Below are positions 44,502 through 53,094 of a stretch of 64,000 bases of DNA, piece by piece. Position 1 is the stretch's first letter. Every line of letters begins with the position of its first letter. Below the pieces are notes generated by a model, which was not told where the DNA came from, did not search any database, and worked only from the letters and a program-made list of their open reading frames with translations. Origin of the DNA: Hallella multisaccharivorax DSM 17128. Its GTDB lineage: Bacteria > Bacteroidota > Bacteroidia > Bacteroidales > Bacteroidaceae. Position numbers and translations under genes: made by a program. The DNA lies in NCBI RefSeq assembly GCF_000218235.1, contig NZ_GL945017.1, positions 68,111-132,110 on the forward strand, in the 5' to 3' direction.

Positions 44502-45716
44502 ATGCCAGAATTCAAGCTGAACCGTATAGAAGAGGCCATAGAAGATTTCAAGCAAGGCAAGTTCGTCATCGTCGTCGATGACGAAGACCGTGAGAATGAA
44601 GGTGACCTCATCACCGCTGCCGAAATGATAACGCCCGAAAAAATCAACTTCATGCTGAAAAACGCGCGTGGCGTACTCTGTGCACCCATCACCATCCGGC
44701 GCGCCGAGGAGCTTGACCTGCCCCATCAGGTTGACGAGAACACCTCTGTGCTGGGCACGCCTTTCACCATCACCGTGGACAAGCTCGAAGGTTGCACAAC
44801 CGGCGTCTCGGCTCACGACCGTGCAGAGACCATTCTCGCCCTTGCCGACCCTGCTTCGACACCGCAGACCTTCGGCCGCCCCGGACACATCAACCCCCTC
44901 TACGCCCAGGACAACGGCGTGCTGCGACGCTCGGGACACACCGAGGCTGCCGTGGACCTCTGCAAGCTCGCCGGTCTCCATCCGGCAGGTGCCCTCATGG
45001 AGATCATGAACGATGACGGCACCATGGCACGCATGCCCCAACTGCAGGAGAAAGCCAAGGAGTGGGGCCTGAAAATCATCAGCATCAAGGATCTCATCGC
45101 TTACAGACTCAAACATGAGACAAGCATTGAGGTCGGCGTGGAAGTAGACATGCCTACCATCTACGGCCACTTCCACCTGATTCCCTTTCGTCAGACAAGC
45201 AACGGACTGGAGCATATGGCTCTTATCAAAGGTGAATGGGAAGAGAATGAGCCCATCCTTGTGCGCGTCCACTCATCGTGCGCGACTGGCGACATACTCG
45301 GCAGCATGCGCTGCGACTGCGGCGAGCAACTCCATAAAGCCATGCAGATGATTGAAAAAGAAGGCAAAGGCGTCGTCGTCTATATGCAACAGGAAGGCCG
45401 TGGCATCGGGCTGATGAATAAAATTGCCGCCTACAAGCTTCAACAGGAGCAAGGACTCGACACCGTGGACGCCAATGTCCATCTCGGCTTCAAACCCGAT
45501 GAGCGCGACTATGGCTGTGGCGCACAAATGCTCCGGCACCTCGGCGTGCACAAGATGCGTCTCATGACCAACAACCCGACAAAGCGTGTGGGACTGGAAG
45601 CCTATGGGCTGGAAATCGTCGAGAATGTGCCCATTGAGATTACGCCAAACCGCTACGACATCAAATATCTTCGTACAAAACGGGACCGCATGGGGCATAC
45701 CCTGCACCTCGAGTAA
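44502..45716 (+). CDS. ribBA: Bifunctional DHBP synthase / GTP cyclohydrolase II
   Basis: This supplies both starting blocks of riboflavin. The RibB half (residues 1-200) has [13 protein letters not shown] and [20 protein letters not shown]. The RibA half (205-404) has the zinc site [20 protein letters not shown] and the catalytic [19 protein letters not shown]. At 404 residues the fusion is of normal length. It starts 23 bases after the permease gene, so cotranscription is likely. No FMN riboswitch is visible in the short gap. Confidence 0.97.
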   Translation: MPEFKLNRIEEAIEDFKQGKFVIVVDDEDRENEGDLITAAEMITPEKINFMLKNARGVLCAPITIRRAEELDLPHQVDENTSVLGTPFTITVDKLEGCTTGVSAHDRAETILALADPASTPQTFGRPGHINPLYAQDNGVLRRSGHTEAAVDLCKLAGLHPAGALMEIMNDDGTMARMPQLQEKAKEWGLKIISIKDLIAYRLKHETSIEVGVEVDMPTIYGHFHLIPFRQTSNGLEHMALIKGEWEENEPILVRVHSSCATGDILGSMRCDCGEQLHKAMQMIEKEGKGVVVYMQQEGRGIGLMNKIAAYKLQQEQGLDTVDANVHLGFKPDERDYGCGAQMLRHLGVHKMRLMTNNPTKRVGLEAYGLEIVENVPIEITPNRYDIKYLRTKRDRMGHTLHLE

Positions 45717-45890
45717 AGCAAAATGAACCCAGAATACACATATAATACAATGTGAGCATATATAATAATGTGAACATTGCAAACGATTATAATAATGTGT
45801 GCATGGGGAAGCCATTCGAAGACAAGTAACAAATTAGTAATGCACTATAAAATTTTGACACTTTTTCTTCGTTTTTAAAGATAAAATGCC

Positions 45891-45899
45891 TACTTTTGC
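45891..45899 (+). promoter_or_regulatory. Promoter (-7 element) of aminotransferase gene
   Basis: TACTTTTGC matches TAnnTTTGC, 41 bases before the ATG at 45941. Confidence 0.65.
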
Positions 45900-45940
45900 A
45901 TACAGTTTCGTAAACGAATAACAACATTAAGAAAGTTATT

Positions 45941-47134
45941 ATGCCACAATTGTCAGACCGTCTTAACAGACTCGCTCCATCGGCCACACTCGCCATGTCG
46001 CAGAAAAGCAGCGAGATGAAAGCCCAAGGTATCGACGTTATCAACATGAGCGTCGGTGAACCAGATTTCATGACTCCTGACTTCATCAAGGAAGCAGGCA
46101 AAAAGGCTATCGACGACAACTTCTCAAAATATTCTCCCGTGCCAGGCTATATGGACCTACGGGAGGCTATCTCAGCGAAGCTTGCCAGAGAAAACCATCT
46201 GTCTTATTCCCCAAAAGAGACAATTGTGGGCACAGGAGGCAAGCAAGGAGTATGCAATGCCATATTGTCACTCATAAACTCCGGCGACGAGGTCGTCATC
46301 CCCGCACCCTATTGGGTGAGCTATCCGCAAATGGTGAAACTCGCAGGCGGCACGCCCGTTGCGCTTCGCACACCGTTGGAGAGCGACTTCAAACTGACCC
46401 CCGAGCAACTCGAAGCAGCCATCACGCCTAAGACAAAGATGCTGATCATCTGTTCGCCAAGTAATCCGACGGGCAGTGTCTACACACAAGACGAGCTCAA
46501 TGCACTGGCTGATGTGGTAAAACGCCACAAGGATCTCTACGTGCTCTCCGACGAGATTTACGAGCACATCAACTATGTTGGCTTCTCGGCAAGCATAGCA
46601 GCGGCTCCCGAGATGAAGGAGCGTACCATCATCTGCAACGGTGTGAGCAAGGCCTACGCCATGACCGGATGGCGACTCGGATGGGTGGCAGCGCCGGAAT
46701 GGATCATCAAAGGCATGAACAAACTGCAAGGTCAATACACCAGCGGTACCAATGATGTGGCACAACGGGCTGCACTCGCAGCCTACCAAGGCGACCAGCA
46801 GTGCGTTGAGGACATGCGGAGAGCATTCGAACGCCGCCGAGATCTCATCGTCAAGCTCGCTAAAGAAATAAACGGCCTTGAGGTGAATGTGCCGCAAGGA
46901 GCTTTCTATCTCTTCCCACACTGCAAAAAGTTGTTCGGCAAACGCTATAAAGATTACACCATCAACAACTCTACCGACTTCGCAATATACCTCCTTCAGG
47001 AAGCACATGTCGCCACAGTGGCCGGTGATGCCTTTGGAGAACCCGACGGTTTCCGTATGAGCTATGCCACGAGCGACGACAACATTCGTGAGGCATTAAG
47101 TCGAATCAAAGAGGCCTGCAAAAAGCTGATGTAA
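45941..47134 (+). CDS. PLP-dependent aspartate-type aminotransferase
   Basis: This class I/II aminotransferase of 397 residues probably transfers the amino group between aspartate and 2-oxoglutarate. Visible features are INMSVGEPDFMTPDFIKEAG, YSPVPGYMDLREAISAKLAR, the cofactor-contact CSPSNPTGSVY, and the Schiff-base Lys in NGVSKAYAMTGWRLGW. The C-terminal Arg for the substrate carboxylate is in GFRMSYATSDDNI. Substrate range cannot be read from sequence alone. It has its own promoter and a hairpin terminator. Confidence 0.92.
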   Translation: MPQLSDRLNRLAPSATLAMSQKSSEMKAQGIDVINMSVGEPDFMTPDFIKEAGKKAIDDNFSKYSPVPGYMDLREAISAKLARENHLSYSPKETIVGTGGKQGVCNAILSLINSGDEVVIPAPYWVSYPQMVKLAGGTPVALRTPLESDFKLTPEQLEAAITPKTKMLIICSPSNPTGSVYTQDELNALADVVKRHKDLYVLSDEIYEHINYVGFSASIAAAPEMKERTIICNGVSKAYAMTGWRLGWVAAPEWIIKGMNKLQGQYTSGTNDVAQRAALAAYQGDQQCVEDMRRAFERRRDLIVKLAKEINGLEVNVPQGAFYLFPHCKKLFGKRYKDYTINNSTDFAIYLLQEAHVATVAGDAFGEPDGFRMSYATSDDNIREALSRIKEACKKLM

Positions 47135-47159
47135 CAAGAAATCTGCGATTTTAGCAAAA

Positions 47160-47188
47160 AAGTGTGTTAAAAACAAGAAAACACACTT
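47160..47188 (+). terminator. Terminator hairpin after aminotransferase gene
   Basis: AAGTGTGTT (47160-47168) pairs with AACACACTT (47180-47188) around an 11-base A-rich loop. The following sequence is only mildly T-rich. Confidence 0.65.
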
Positions 47189-47208
47189 ATTCTATATCAA
47201 AAAGTTAT

Positions 47209-47217
47209 TATCTTTGC
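47209..47217 (+). promoter_or_regulatory. Promoter (-7 element) of exbB-tonB cluster
   Basis: TATCTTTGC lies 120 bases before the exbB ATG at 47337 and inside no other gene. It likely drives the whole cluster to the TPR protein gene or to the PstS-like gene. Confidence 0.65.
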
Positions 47218-47336
47218 GAGGAATTTGAGAAGAAGCGAAATCCAATAACGGAGCGTTCTCAATGAGCTTGAAACAGGAACTAAGACAAACAACAAACATA
47301 ATTAATATTCACAACCAAAAATTAACATCATTCATT

Positions 47337-48182
47337 ATGGCAACTACACAAAAAGCCGCAGCCCCCAAGGCTGCAAAGAAGTCTCAGGGCTTCACAGGTA
47401 TTAGAGGAGCATTCTGGATCATCGTCCTTTGCTTCATCGCTGCACTTTGCATCTTCAACCTCTGGTTGGGTAACGGTGCTAACTTCCAGGGCGGTGACAA
47501 TGCCAACGCACCTGCCAACATCTTCGGTACAATTTACAAAGGCGGCTACGTGGTGCCTATCATCCACACGCTGTTGCTCACCGTGCTCTGCCTTGCTGTT
47601 GAGCGCTACTTCGCACTGAAGACAGCCTTTGGTAAGGGCTCTCTGACAAAGTTTGTGGCCAACATCAAAGCAGCTCTCGCTGCCAACGACTTCAACAAGG
47701 CCGAAGATCTCTGTAACAAGATGCAGGGGTCTGTCGCTAACGTCGTCCTCGCTTCTCTGCACGCTTACCGCGCTATGGAGAGCGGTGCCAACGCCGCTCT
47801 GAAGAAGAGTCAGAAGGTCGCTCGCATTGAGCAGGCTCACGAGGAAGCTACTCAGCTTGAGATGCCGACACTTCAGATGAACCTTCCTATCGTCGCTACG
47901 ATCGTAACACTCGGTACTCTTACAGGACTCCTTGGTACTGTGACCGGTATGATTCGTTCATTCCAGGCTCTGGCTGCCGGTGGTGGTGGTGACTCCCTCG
48001 CTCTGTCGACCGGTATTTCTGAGGCACTTGTCAACACAGCCTTCGGTATCGCAACATCTTGGTGCGCCGTTGTCACTTACAACTTCTTCACCAACAAGAT
48101 TGATAAGCTGACATACGCACTCGACGAGGTAGGTTACACAATCGCACAGACATACGAAGCAAACCACACCGACGAAGCTTAA
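47337..48182 (+). CDS. exbB: ExbB/TolQ-family proton channel protein
   Basis: With ExbD this uses the proton gradient to energise TonB. The 281-residue protein has an Ala/Lys-rich start (MATTQKAAAPKAAKKSQGF), a first helix near residues 25-45, a second near 67-85, and the conserved pair of helices around LPIVATIVTLGTLTGLLGTV and STGISEALVNTAFGIATSWC. These are the MotA/TolQ/ExbB signature. The upstream in-frame ATG at 47262 is rejected in favour of the ATG with this typical start. It is followed by two exbD genes and tonB. Confidence 0.94.
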   Translation: MATTQKAAAPKAAKKSQGFTGIRGAFWIIVLCFIAALCIFNLWLGNGANFQGGDNANAPANIFGTIYKGGYVVPIIHTLLLTVLCLAVERYFALKTAFGKGSLTKFVANIKAALAANDFNKAEDLCNKMQGSVANVVLASLHAYRAMESGANAALKKSQKVARIEQAHEEATQLEMPTLQMNLPIVATIVTLGTLTGLLGTVTGMIRSFQALAAGGGGDSLALSTGISEALVNTAFGIATSWCAVVTYNFFTNKIDKLTYALDEVGYTIAQTYEANHTDEA

Positions 48183-48218
48183 TCTATCTTGGCCTTTTAA
48201 CTTTAAATTCTTTAGTGT

Positions 48219-48845
48219 ATGGCTAAGATTAAAATTAAGAAAGCGGACGTCTGGATCGACATGACCCCTATGTCGGACGTGATGGTGCTTTTGCTAACGT
48301 TCTTCATGCTGACATCAACATTCGTCAAGCAGGAACCAGTAAAGGTCAACACGCCAGGCAGTGTGTCTGAGATTAAAGTTCCAGAAAACAACGTCCTCAA
48401 CGTCCTCGTCGGAAATGATGGAAAGATCTTCATGAGCATGGACAAGACGACCGACACACAAGCAACTCTCGCCAGTGTTGCTAATCAGTTCGGCCTTTCG
48501 CTCACGACCGCTCAGGAAAAAGCTTTCCTCGACGACCCTATGTGGGGTGTACCCATGAACAAGTTGCAGGCTTACCTCAGCTTGAATAAGAACATCCGTC
48601 CCGCGGAACTTAAAAACTACGGCATCCCTACCGACTCAGTAGCTGGTAAGACTGGCAATGCAGCAATGAGTGAGTTCCAAGTCTGGGTTAAAGCTGCTCA
48701 CGAAGCAAATCCCGACGCCAAGATCGCTATCAAGGCAGACGAGAAGACTCCGTACAAGACCATTAAAAAGATCATGAGCGAGCTCCAAGATATGAATGAG
48801 AACCGTTACTATCTGATTACTCAATACAAGAAAGCGGAGGATTAA
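48219..48845 (+). CDS. exbD: ExbD-family protein (first)
   Basis: The 208-residue protein has a short cytoplasmic start, one membrane helix (about 18-35) with the essential proton-carrying Asp20 in MTPMSDVMVLLLTFFMLTS, and a periplasmic domain. It is larger than the E. coli ExbD (141) through an insertion in the periplasmic part. It follows exbB by 36 bases and precedes a second exbD by 3. Confidence 0.93.
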   Translation: MAKIKIKKADVWIDMTPMSDVMVLLLTFFMLTSTFVKQEPVKVNTPGSVSEIKVPENNVLNVLVGNDGKIFMSMDKTTDTQATLASVANQFGLSLTTAQEKAFLDDPMWGVPMNKLQAYLSLNKNIRPAELKNYGIPTDSVAGKTGNAAMSEFQVWVKAAHEANPDAKIAIKADEKTPYKTIKKIMSELQDMNENRYYLITQYKKAED

Positions 48846-48848
48846 AAG

Positions 48849-49502
48849 ATGGCTACAGGAAAATCGAAACAGAAGAAGATGAATGTCCGCGTGGACTTCA
48901 CGCCCATGGTGGACATGATGATGCTTCTTATCACTTTCTTCATGCTCTGTACCTCTCTTGCCAAACCGCAGACAATGGAATTGAGTATGCCGAGTAATGA
49001 TAAGAACCTTACGGATCAGGACAAGACAGTGACAAAGGAGTCGTATACCATTACGATTTACTGTACGGCCGACAACCAGATCTACTATGTGGCAGGACTC
49101 GTGAAGCCGGAAGACCCCAAATGCTTGAAGAAGACAACATGGGGTGCCAAGGGTATCCGCGACGTCATTATCAACCACACCACTGAAGATGGCACAACAC
49201 CAACTATCGATGTGATGAAAGCCAAGATTGAACTCGACAAGAGACATGACAATCCTGATCCGAAGAAGGCTATGCCTGACTCAACCTACAATCAGGAGCT
49301 GTCAAAGATCAAAGCGGGTGATATTAATGGTAAACATATCAACACACTGACCATCATCATCAAGGCAACCGACAACGCTACTTACAAGAACCTTGTCGAC
49401 GCACTGGATGAGATGAACATCTGCACCATCGGTAAGTATGTGATTGATAAGGTAAATGACAACGACTTGAAGCTTCTCAAGGAAAACAATGTCAAGTTAT
49501 AA
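48849..49502 (+). CDS. exbD: ExbD-family protein (second)
   Basis: The 217-residue protein repeats the design of its neighbour: one membrane helix with the essential Asp22 in FTPMVDMMMLLITFFMLCTS and a periplasmic domain. The two ExbD proteins differ a lot after the helix, so they are not redundant copies and may form a heteromeric peg in the ExbB pore. The gap to the first exbD is 3 bases and to tonB 30. Confidence 0.93.
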   Translation: MATGKSKQKKMNVRVDFTPMVDMMMLLITFFMLCTSLAKPQTMELSMPSNDKNLTDQDKTVTKESYTITIYCTADNQIYYVAGLVKPEDPKCLKKTTWGAKGIRDVIINHTTEDGTTPTIDVMKAKIELDKRHDNPDPKKAMPDSTYNQELSKIKAGDINGKHINTLTIIIKATDNATYKNLVDALDEMNICTIGKYVIDKVNDNDLKLLKENNVKL

Positions 49503-49532
49503 GGTAACATAGCTCAAAGAAAGGTTAAAAAA

Positions 49533-50381
49533 ATGGCACAAATTGATTTAACAAGAAATGGCTGGTGTGACCTTATCTTCGAAGGAAGAAACAAAGAGTA
49601 TGGAGCTTACAAACTTCGTACCCAGACAGGTAAGAGAAACTTAAAAGCCATCATTACAATTGCAATCCTCGCTGCTCTGGCGATCATTCTCTTTTACATC
49701 AAGGCAGGTTATGATGCTTATCAGGCTGCTCACGCAAAGAATGAAAACGTGACCGAGCTTTCAGCACTCAACCAGCCGAAGAAGAAAGAGGCAAAAGTCG
49801 AGCGAAAAGTAGAGGTTGAAGAAAAGAAGGAAGTGGTCAAAGAGGTCAAGTCTTCCATCAAGTTCACAGCACCTGTCATCAAGAAAGATGCCGAGGTAAA
49901 GCCTGAGGACGAGATGAAGACGCAGGATCAGATCATGAAAACCAACACCGCTATCGGTGCTCTTGACGTAAAGGGTAACTCTGATCAGGGTGAAATCCTG
50001 AAGGTTACGCAACGCGTTGAGACAGAGCCGGTAAAGGCTGAAGCTCCGAAGCCAGAAGTAGAAAACAAGGTATTCGACGTTGTAGAACAAATGCCTTCCT
50101 ACCCCGGTGGCCAGGGTGCACTCATGCAATTCCTTCAGAGCAACATCAAATATCCTGTCGTAGCACAGGAGAACGGTGTTCAGGGACGCGTTACCATCTC
50201 GTTCGTCGTAGAGCGTGACGGTAGTATCACAGATGTAGCCGTTGCCCGCTCTGTGGATCCCTCACTTGACCGTGAGGCTATGCGTGTGGTCAAGAGCATG
50301 CCGAAGTGGATTCCTGGTAAGCAGAACGGACAGGCTGTACGTGTGAAATACAACGTGCCTGTATCCTTCAGATTGCAATAA
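49533..50381 (+). CDS. tonB: TonB energy transducer
   Basis: This spans the periplasm and passes ExbBD energy to outer-membrane transporters. The 282-residue protein has the Bacteroidetes cytoplasmic start (GWCDLIFEGRNKEYGAYKLR), one membrane helix (about 37-56), and a Lys/Glu/Val-rich linker (about 80-120). The C-terminal TonB domain (about 190-282) shows YPGGQGALMQFLQSNIKYPV, GRVTISFVVERDGSITDVAV and VKYNVPVSFRLQ. Confidence 0.95.
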   Translation: MAQIDLTRNGWCDLIFEGRNKEYGAYKLRTQTGKRNLKAIITIAILAALAIILFYIKAGYDAYQAAHAKNENVTELSALNQPKKKEAKVERKVEVEEKKEVVKEVKSSIKFTAPVIKKDAEVKPEDEMKTQDQIMKTNTAIGALDVKGNSDQGEILKVTQRVETEPVKAEAPKPEVENKVFDVVEQMPSYPGGQGALMQFLQSNIKYPVVAQENGVQGRVTISFVVERDGSITDVAVARSVDPSLDREAMRVVKSMPKWIPGKQNGQAVRVKYNVPVSFRLQ

Positions 50382-50394
50382 TAAATATTTGAAC

Positions 50395-51357
50395 ATGAAA
50401 CTCACATCTTACATTTTTGTAGGATTAACCATTACTTCCATCCTTATCTCTTCTTGTGGCAACAACAACAAGAAGGGGAAGGATGGAAGAACAGACACTT
50501 ACTCGTCAGGGACAATCTCGTTTGCCTCTGACGAGAGTTTTAGTCCTATCATAGAGGAAGAAAGAGAAGTATTCCAGCATGACTATCCTGACGCGAAGGT
50601 TAACCCTATCTACACCAACGAATCGGAAGGTATCAACATGCTGCTTCATGGTAAGACTTGGCTCGTCTTTGCAGCGAGAGACTTCAAACCCGCTGAGAAA
50701 AAGAGCCTTGAGGCAAAACAATTCCTCCCGACCTCATTCAGTATTGCTTACGATGCCTTAGCATTCATTGTCAACAAGAGCAATACCGACACATTGCTGT
50801 CCGTGAAAGATGTCAAAGATATCATGAACGGACGCATCACCAAGTGGAGCCAAATTGATAAGCGAAACAACAAAGGCGTCATCACAGTGGTATTCGATAA
50901 CCCAAAGTCAAGTACCGTACATTTCATTGAAGATTCCGTCCTCAGCGGTAAGCCCATCATCAACAAGAATGTGGCCGCAGTAAAAAAGACTGCTGAGGTG
51001 ATTAAATATGTAGAGCAGAATCCCAATGCCATAGGCATTATAGGAAACAACTGGCTCAACGATAAACGTGACACTACAAATCTCACGTTCAAGCGCAACA
51101 TCAGGGTGATGAGCTTAAGCAAGATACATCCTGCTACAGCAGCCAGCAGCCGCAAGCCTTACCAATATTACATTTATAATGGTGAGTACCCGCTCATAAG
51201 AACCATATTTGCTCTTCTCAACGATCCACGAAGAGGGCTGCCATGGGGTTTCGCGCACTTCATTCAGGGACCTAAAGGCCAGCGCATCGTCATGAAAACT
51301 GGATTGCTGCCGGTATTGGGCAATATCAATGTCAGAGATGTTAACACAGCTCAATAA
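50395..51357 (+). CDS. PstS-like phosphate-binding lipoprotein
   Basis: The 320-residue protein has a lipoprotein signal (IFVGLTITSILISSCGNNN) and a type 2 periplasmic-binding fold. Stretches such as GTISFASDESFSPIIEEERE, DALAFIVNKSNTDTLLSVKD and IMNGRITKWSQI match phosphate-binding PstS relatives. No pstC, pstA or pstB is nearby. In Bacteroidetes this gene commonly follows exbD-tonB, so it may act with the TonB machinery rather than in an ABC importer. The ATG at 50395 is preferred to a TTG six bases earlier. Confidence 0.85.
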   Translation: MKLTSYIFVGLTITSILISSCGNNNKKGKDGRTDTYSSGTISFASDESFSPIIEEEREVFQHDYPDAKVNPIYTNESEGINMLLHGKTWLVFAARDFKPAEKKSLEAKQFLPTSFSIAYDALAFIVNKSNTDTLLSVKDVKDIMNGRITKWSQIDKRNNKGVITVVFDNPKSSTVHFIEDSVLSGKPIINKNVAAVKKTAEVIKYVEQNPNAIGIIGNNWLNDKRDTTNLTFKRNIRVMSLSKIHPATAASSRKPYQYYIYNGEYPLIRTIFALLNDPRRGLPWGFAHFIQGPKGQRIVMKTGLLPVLGNINVRDVNTAQ

Positions 51358-51439
51358 AAAATAAAGAGATAGCACAAAAGGCAACTTTTGCGTATTTTCT
51401 TCGTCAATTAGGAAAGTAGGAAAATAAAATCACAACATT

Positions 51440-52888
51440 ATGAAAGCATATCAATTACTCTTAGCAGGTGCTTTAATGATGGGCTTCGCTACCACCGCCT
51501 TGGCACAAACAGACACAAAGGCCATTGTGGAGCAAACCACACAAATCATCAAGGCAAAGAGCAGTGACTTCGAAAAACAGGTGAAGGATCTCTACAAGAA
51601 CAACAAAAAGGATGCTAACGCACTGGTAGCCATCGGCCGCACTTTCTACAACAATAAGGACTACGACCATGCCAATCAGTTTGCTGACTACGCCTTGGCA
51701 AAAAGCAGCAAATGTGCTCCGGCATTTATTCTGAAAGGTGATATTTGCGTCTCTAACGACGATGCGGGCGGAGCATCACAGAACTACCAGCAAGCCATCT
51801 ACTTCGCACCCAAGAATCCGGAAGCCTATTATAAATATGCCATGATTCTCAGAGGACGTAACCCCGAGGACGCCGTGGCAACATTGGAGACACTCCGCCA
51901 GCAGGTGCCCGACTATCCCGTTGACGCCTTAGCCGCCCGCATCTACTATCACACCAAGAACCCCAACTTACAGAAGGCTGAACAATACTATGGGAAAGTT
52001 GCCGACGTCACCAAAATGGATGACGAAGACATCAAAGACTACGCCACCATCGAATGGATGCTCGGTAACAAGGACAAGAGTATTGAGATAGCAAAAGCCG
52101 GACTGACAAAAGATCCCAAATGGAGCACATTGAATCGCCTTGTCTTCTGGAATTCTACGGACAAGAACTACACTGATCAGGCATTGGAATATGCCGACCG
52201 CCTGTTCAACAGGAGCGACAGTGCCAATATCACCGCTGACGACTATGCCTATTATGGCACGGCGCTAAAGCAGGCAAAGCGCTGGGACGATGCCATCAAA
52301 GCCTACAATACATCACTTGACAGCCTCAGCAAAGATGCCAACGCCATCGTCTCAAAACCCATCCTCTATAAGAATCTCTCTGATGCTTACAATGAGAAAG
52401 GCGATTATGACAAAGCTCTCGAATATGTTGAGAAGTCCATTGAGGTCAAAGACAATCCTTCGTTCAACGACTACAACAGTCTTGGAAGCCAATATCTGGA
52501 GATTGCCAGCAAAAAAGGACAAGCAGGCGATAAGGCCGGCGAGCGTGATGCCTTCAAGAAGGCAGACCAGATGTATGCCAAGATCACTGACAAGTACCCT
52601 GAGCAGGCCAACTATTGCAACTATGTCCGTGGCAGCATCAACGCAGCACTCGACCCTGACAGCAAACTTGGCCTGGCTAAACCGTTCTATGAGGCTCTGG
52701 CTAACGATCTCGAAAGCAAGGCCGATCGTACTGAAAACCAGACGGCCATGCTGAAGACTGCTTATCAGTACATGATCGTCTACGAGTTCAATGTCAAGAA
52801 AAACAAAGCCGCAGCAAAGGTCTGGGCCGAGAAAATGCTGAATATTGACCCAACAAACGAAATTGCCAAACAGGTGAAAGCACTGTAA
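51440..52888 (+). CDS. Exported TPR-repeat protein
   Basis: The 482-residue protein has a signal peptide (AYQLLLAGALMMGFATTALAQ) and consists almost wholly of tetratricopeptide-like helices, e.g. RTFYNNKDYDHANQFADYAL, GTALKQAKRWDDAIKAYNTS and AYNEKGDYDKALEYVEKSIE. It should be a periplasmic scaffold. It is the usual last member of the exbB-exbD-tonB-pstS-like cluster in Bacteroidetes. A strong terminator follows at 52951. Confidence 0.88.
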   Translation: MKAYQLLLAGALMMGFATTALAQTDTKAIVEQTTQIIKAKSSDFEKQVKDLYKNNKKDANALVAIGRTFYNNKDYDHANQFADYALAKSSKCAPAFILKGDICVSNDDAGGASQNYQQAIYFAPKNPEAYYKYAMILRGRNPEDAVATLETLRQQVPDYPVDALAARIYYHTKNPNLQKAEQYYGKVADVTKMDDEDIKDYATIEWMLGNKDKSIEIAKAGLTKDPKWSTLNRLVFWNSTDKNYTDQALEYADRLFNRSDSANITADDYAYYGTALKQAKRWDDAIKAYNTSLDSLSKDANAIVSKPILYKNLSDAYNEKGDYDKALEYVEKSIEVKDNPSFNDYNSLGSQYLEIASKKGQAGDKAGERDAFKKADQMYAKITDKYPEQANYCNYVRGSINAALDPDSKLGLAKPFYEALANDLESKADRTENQTAMLKTAYQYMIVYEFNVKKNKAAAKVWAEKMLNIDPTNEIAKQVKAL

Positions 52889-52950
52889 ATAGAAAGAATC
52901 ATCCAGCCAGTTTCATTAGGTAAACGAAAAGAATAACTTTATCATTAAAG

Positions 52951-52979
52951 AAGGGCAATCTGCAAGATTGCCCTTTTTT
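52951..52979 (+). terminator. Intrinsic terminator
   Basis: GGGCAATC pairs with GATTGCCC around TGCAA, followed by six T residues. It ends the tonB-TPR transcript. Confidence 0.88.
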
Positions 52980-53055
52980 GATTGATATATATCAAAAAAT
53001 ACTAAATAACACACGGGATAGGGAACATAAGAAGCGACATATAGAACAATAATTG

Positions 53056-53064
53056 TAACTTTGC
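53056..53064 (+). promoter_or_regulatory. Promoter (-7 element) of FadL-like gene
   Basis: TAACTTTGC lies 31 bases before the ATG at 53095. Confidence 0.65.
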
Positions 53065-53094
53065 AGCCAAATAAGGTAAGAGATTTTAAAAACA

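Noticed and set aside
44484..45272. 262-codon minus-strand frame
   Set aside because: It is antisense to ribBA and shows no family features.
46268..47008. 246-codon minus-strand frame
   Set aside because: It is antisense to the aminotransferase gene.
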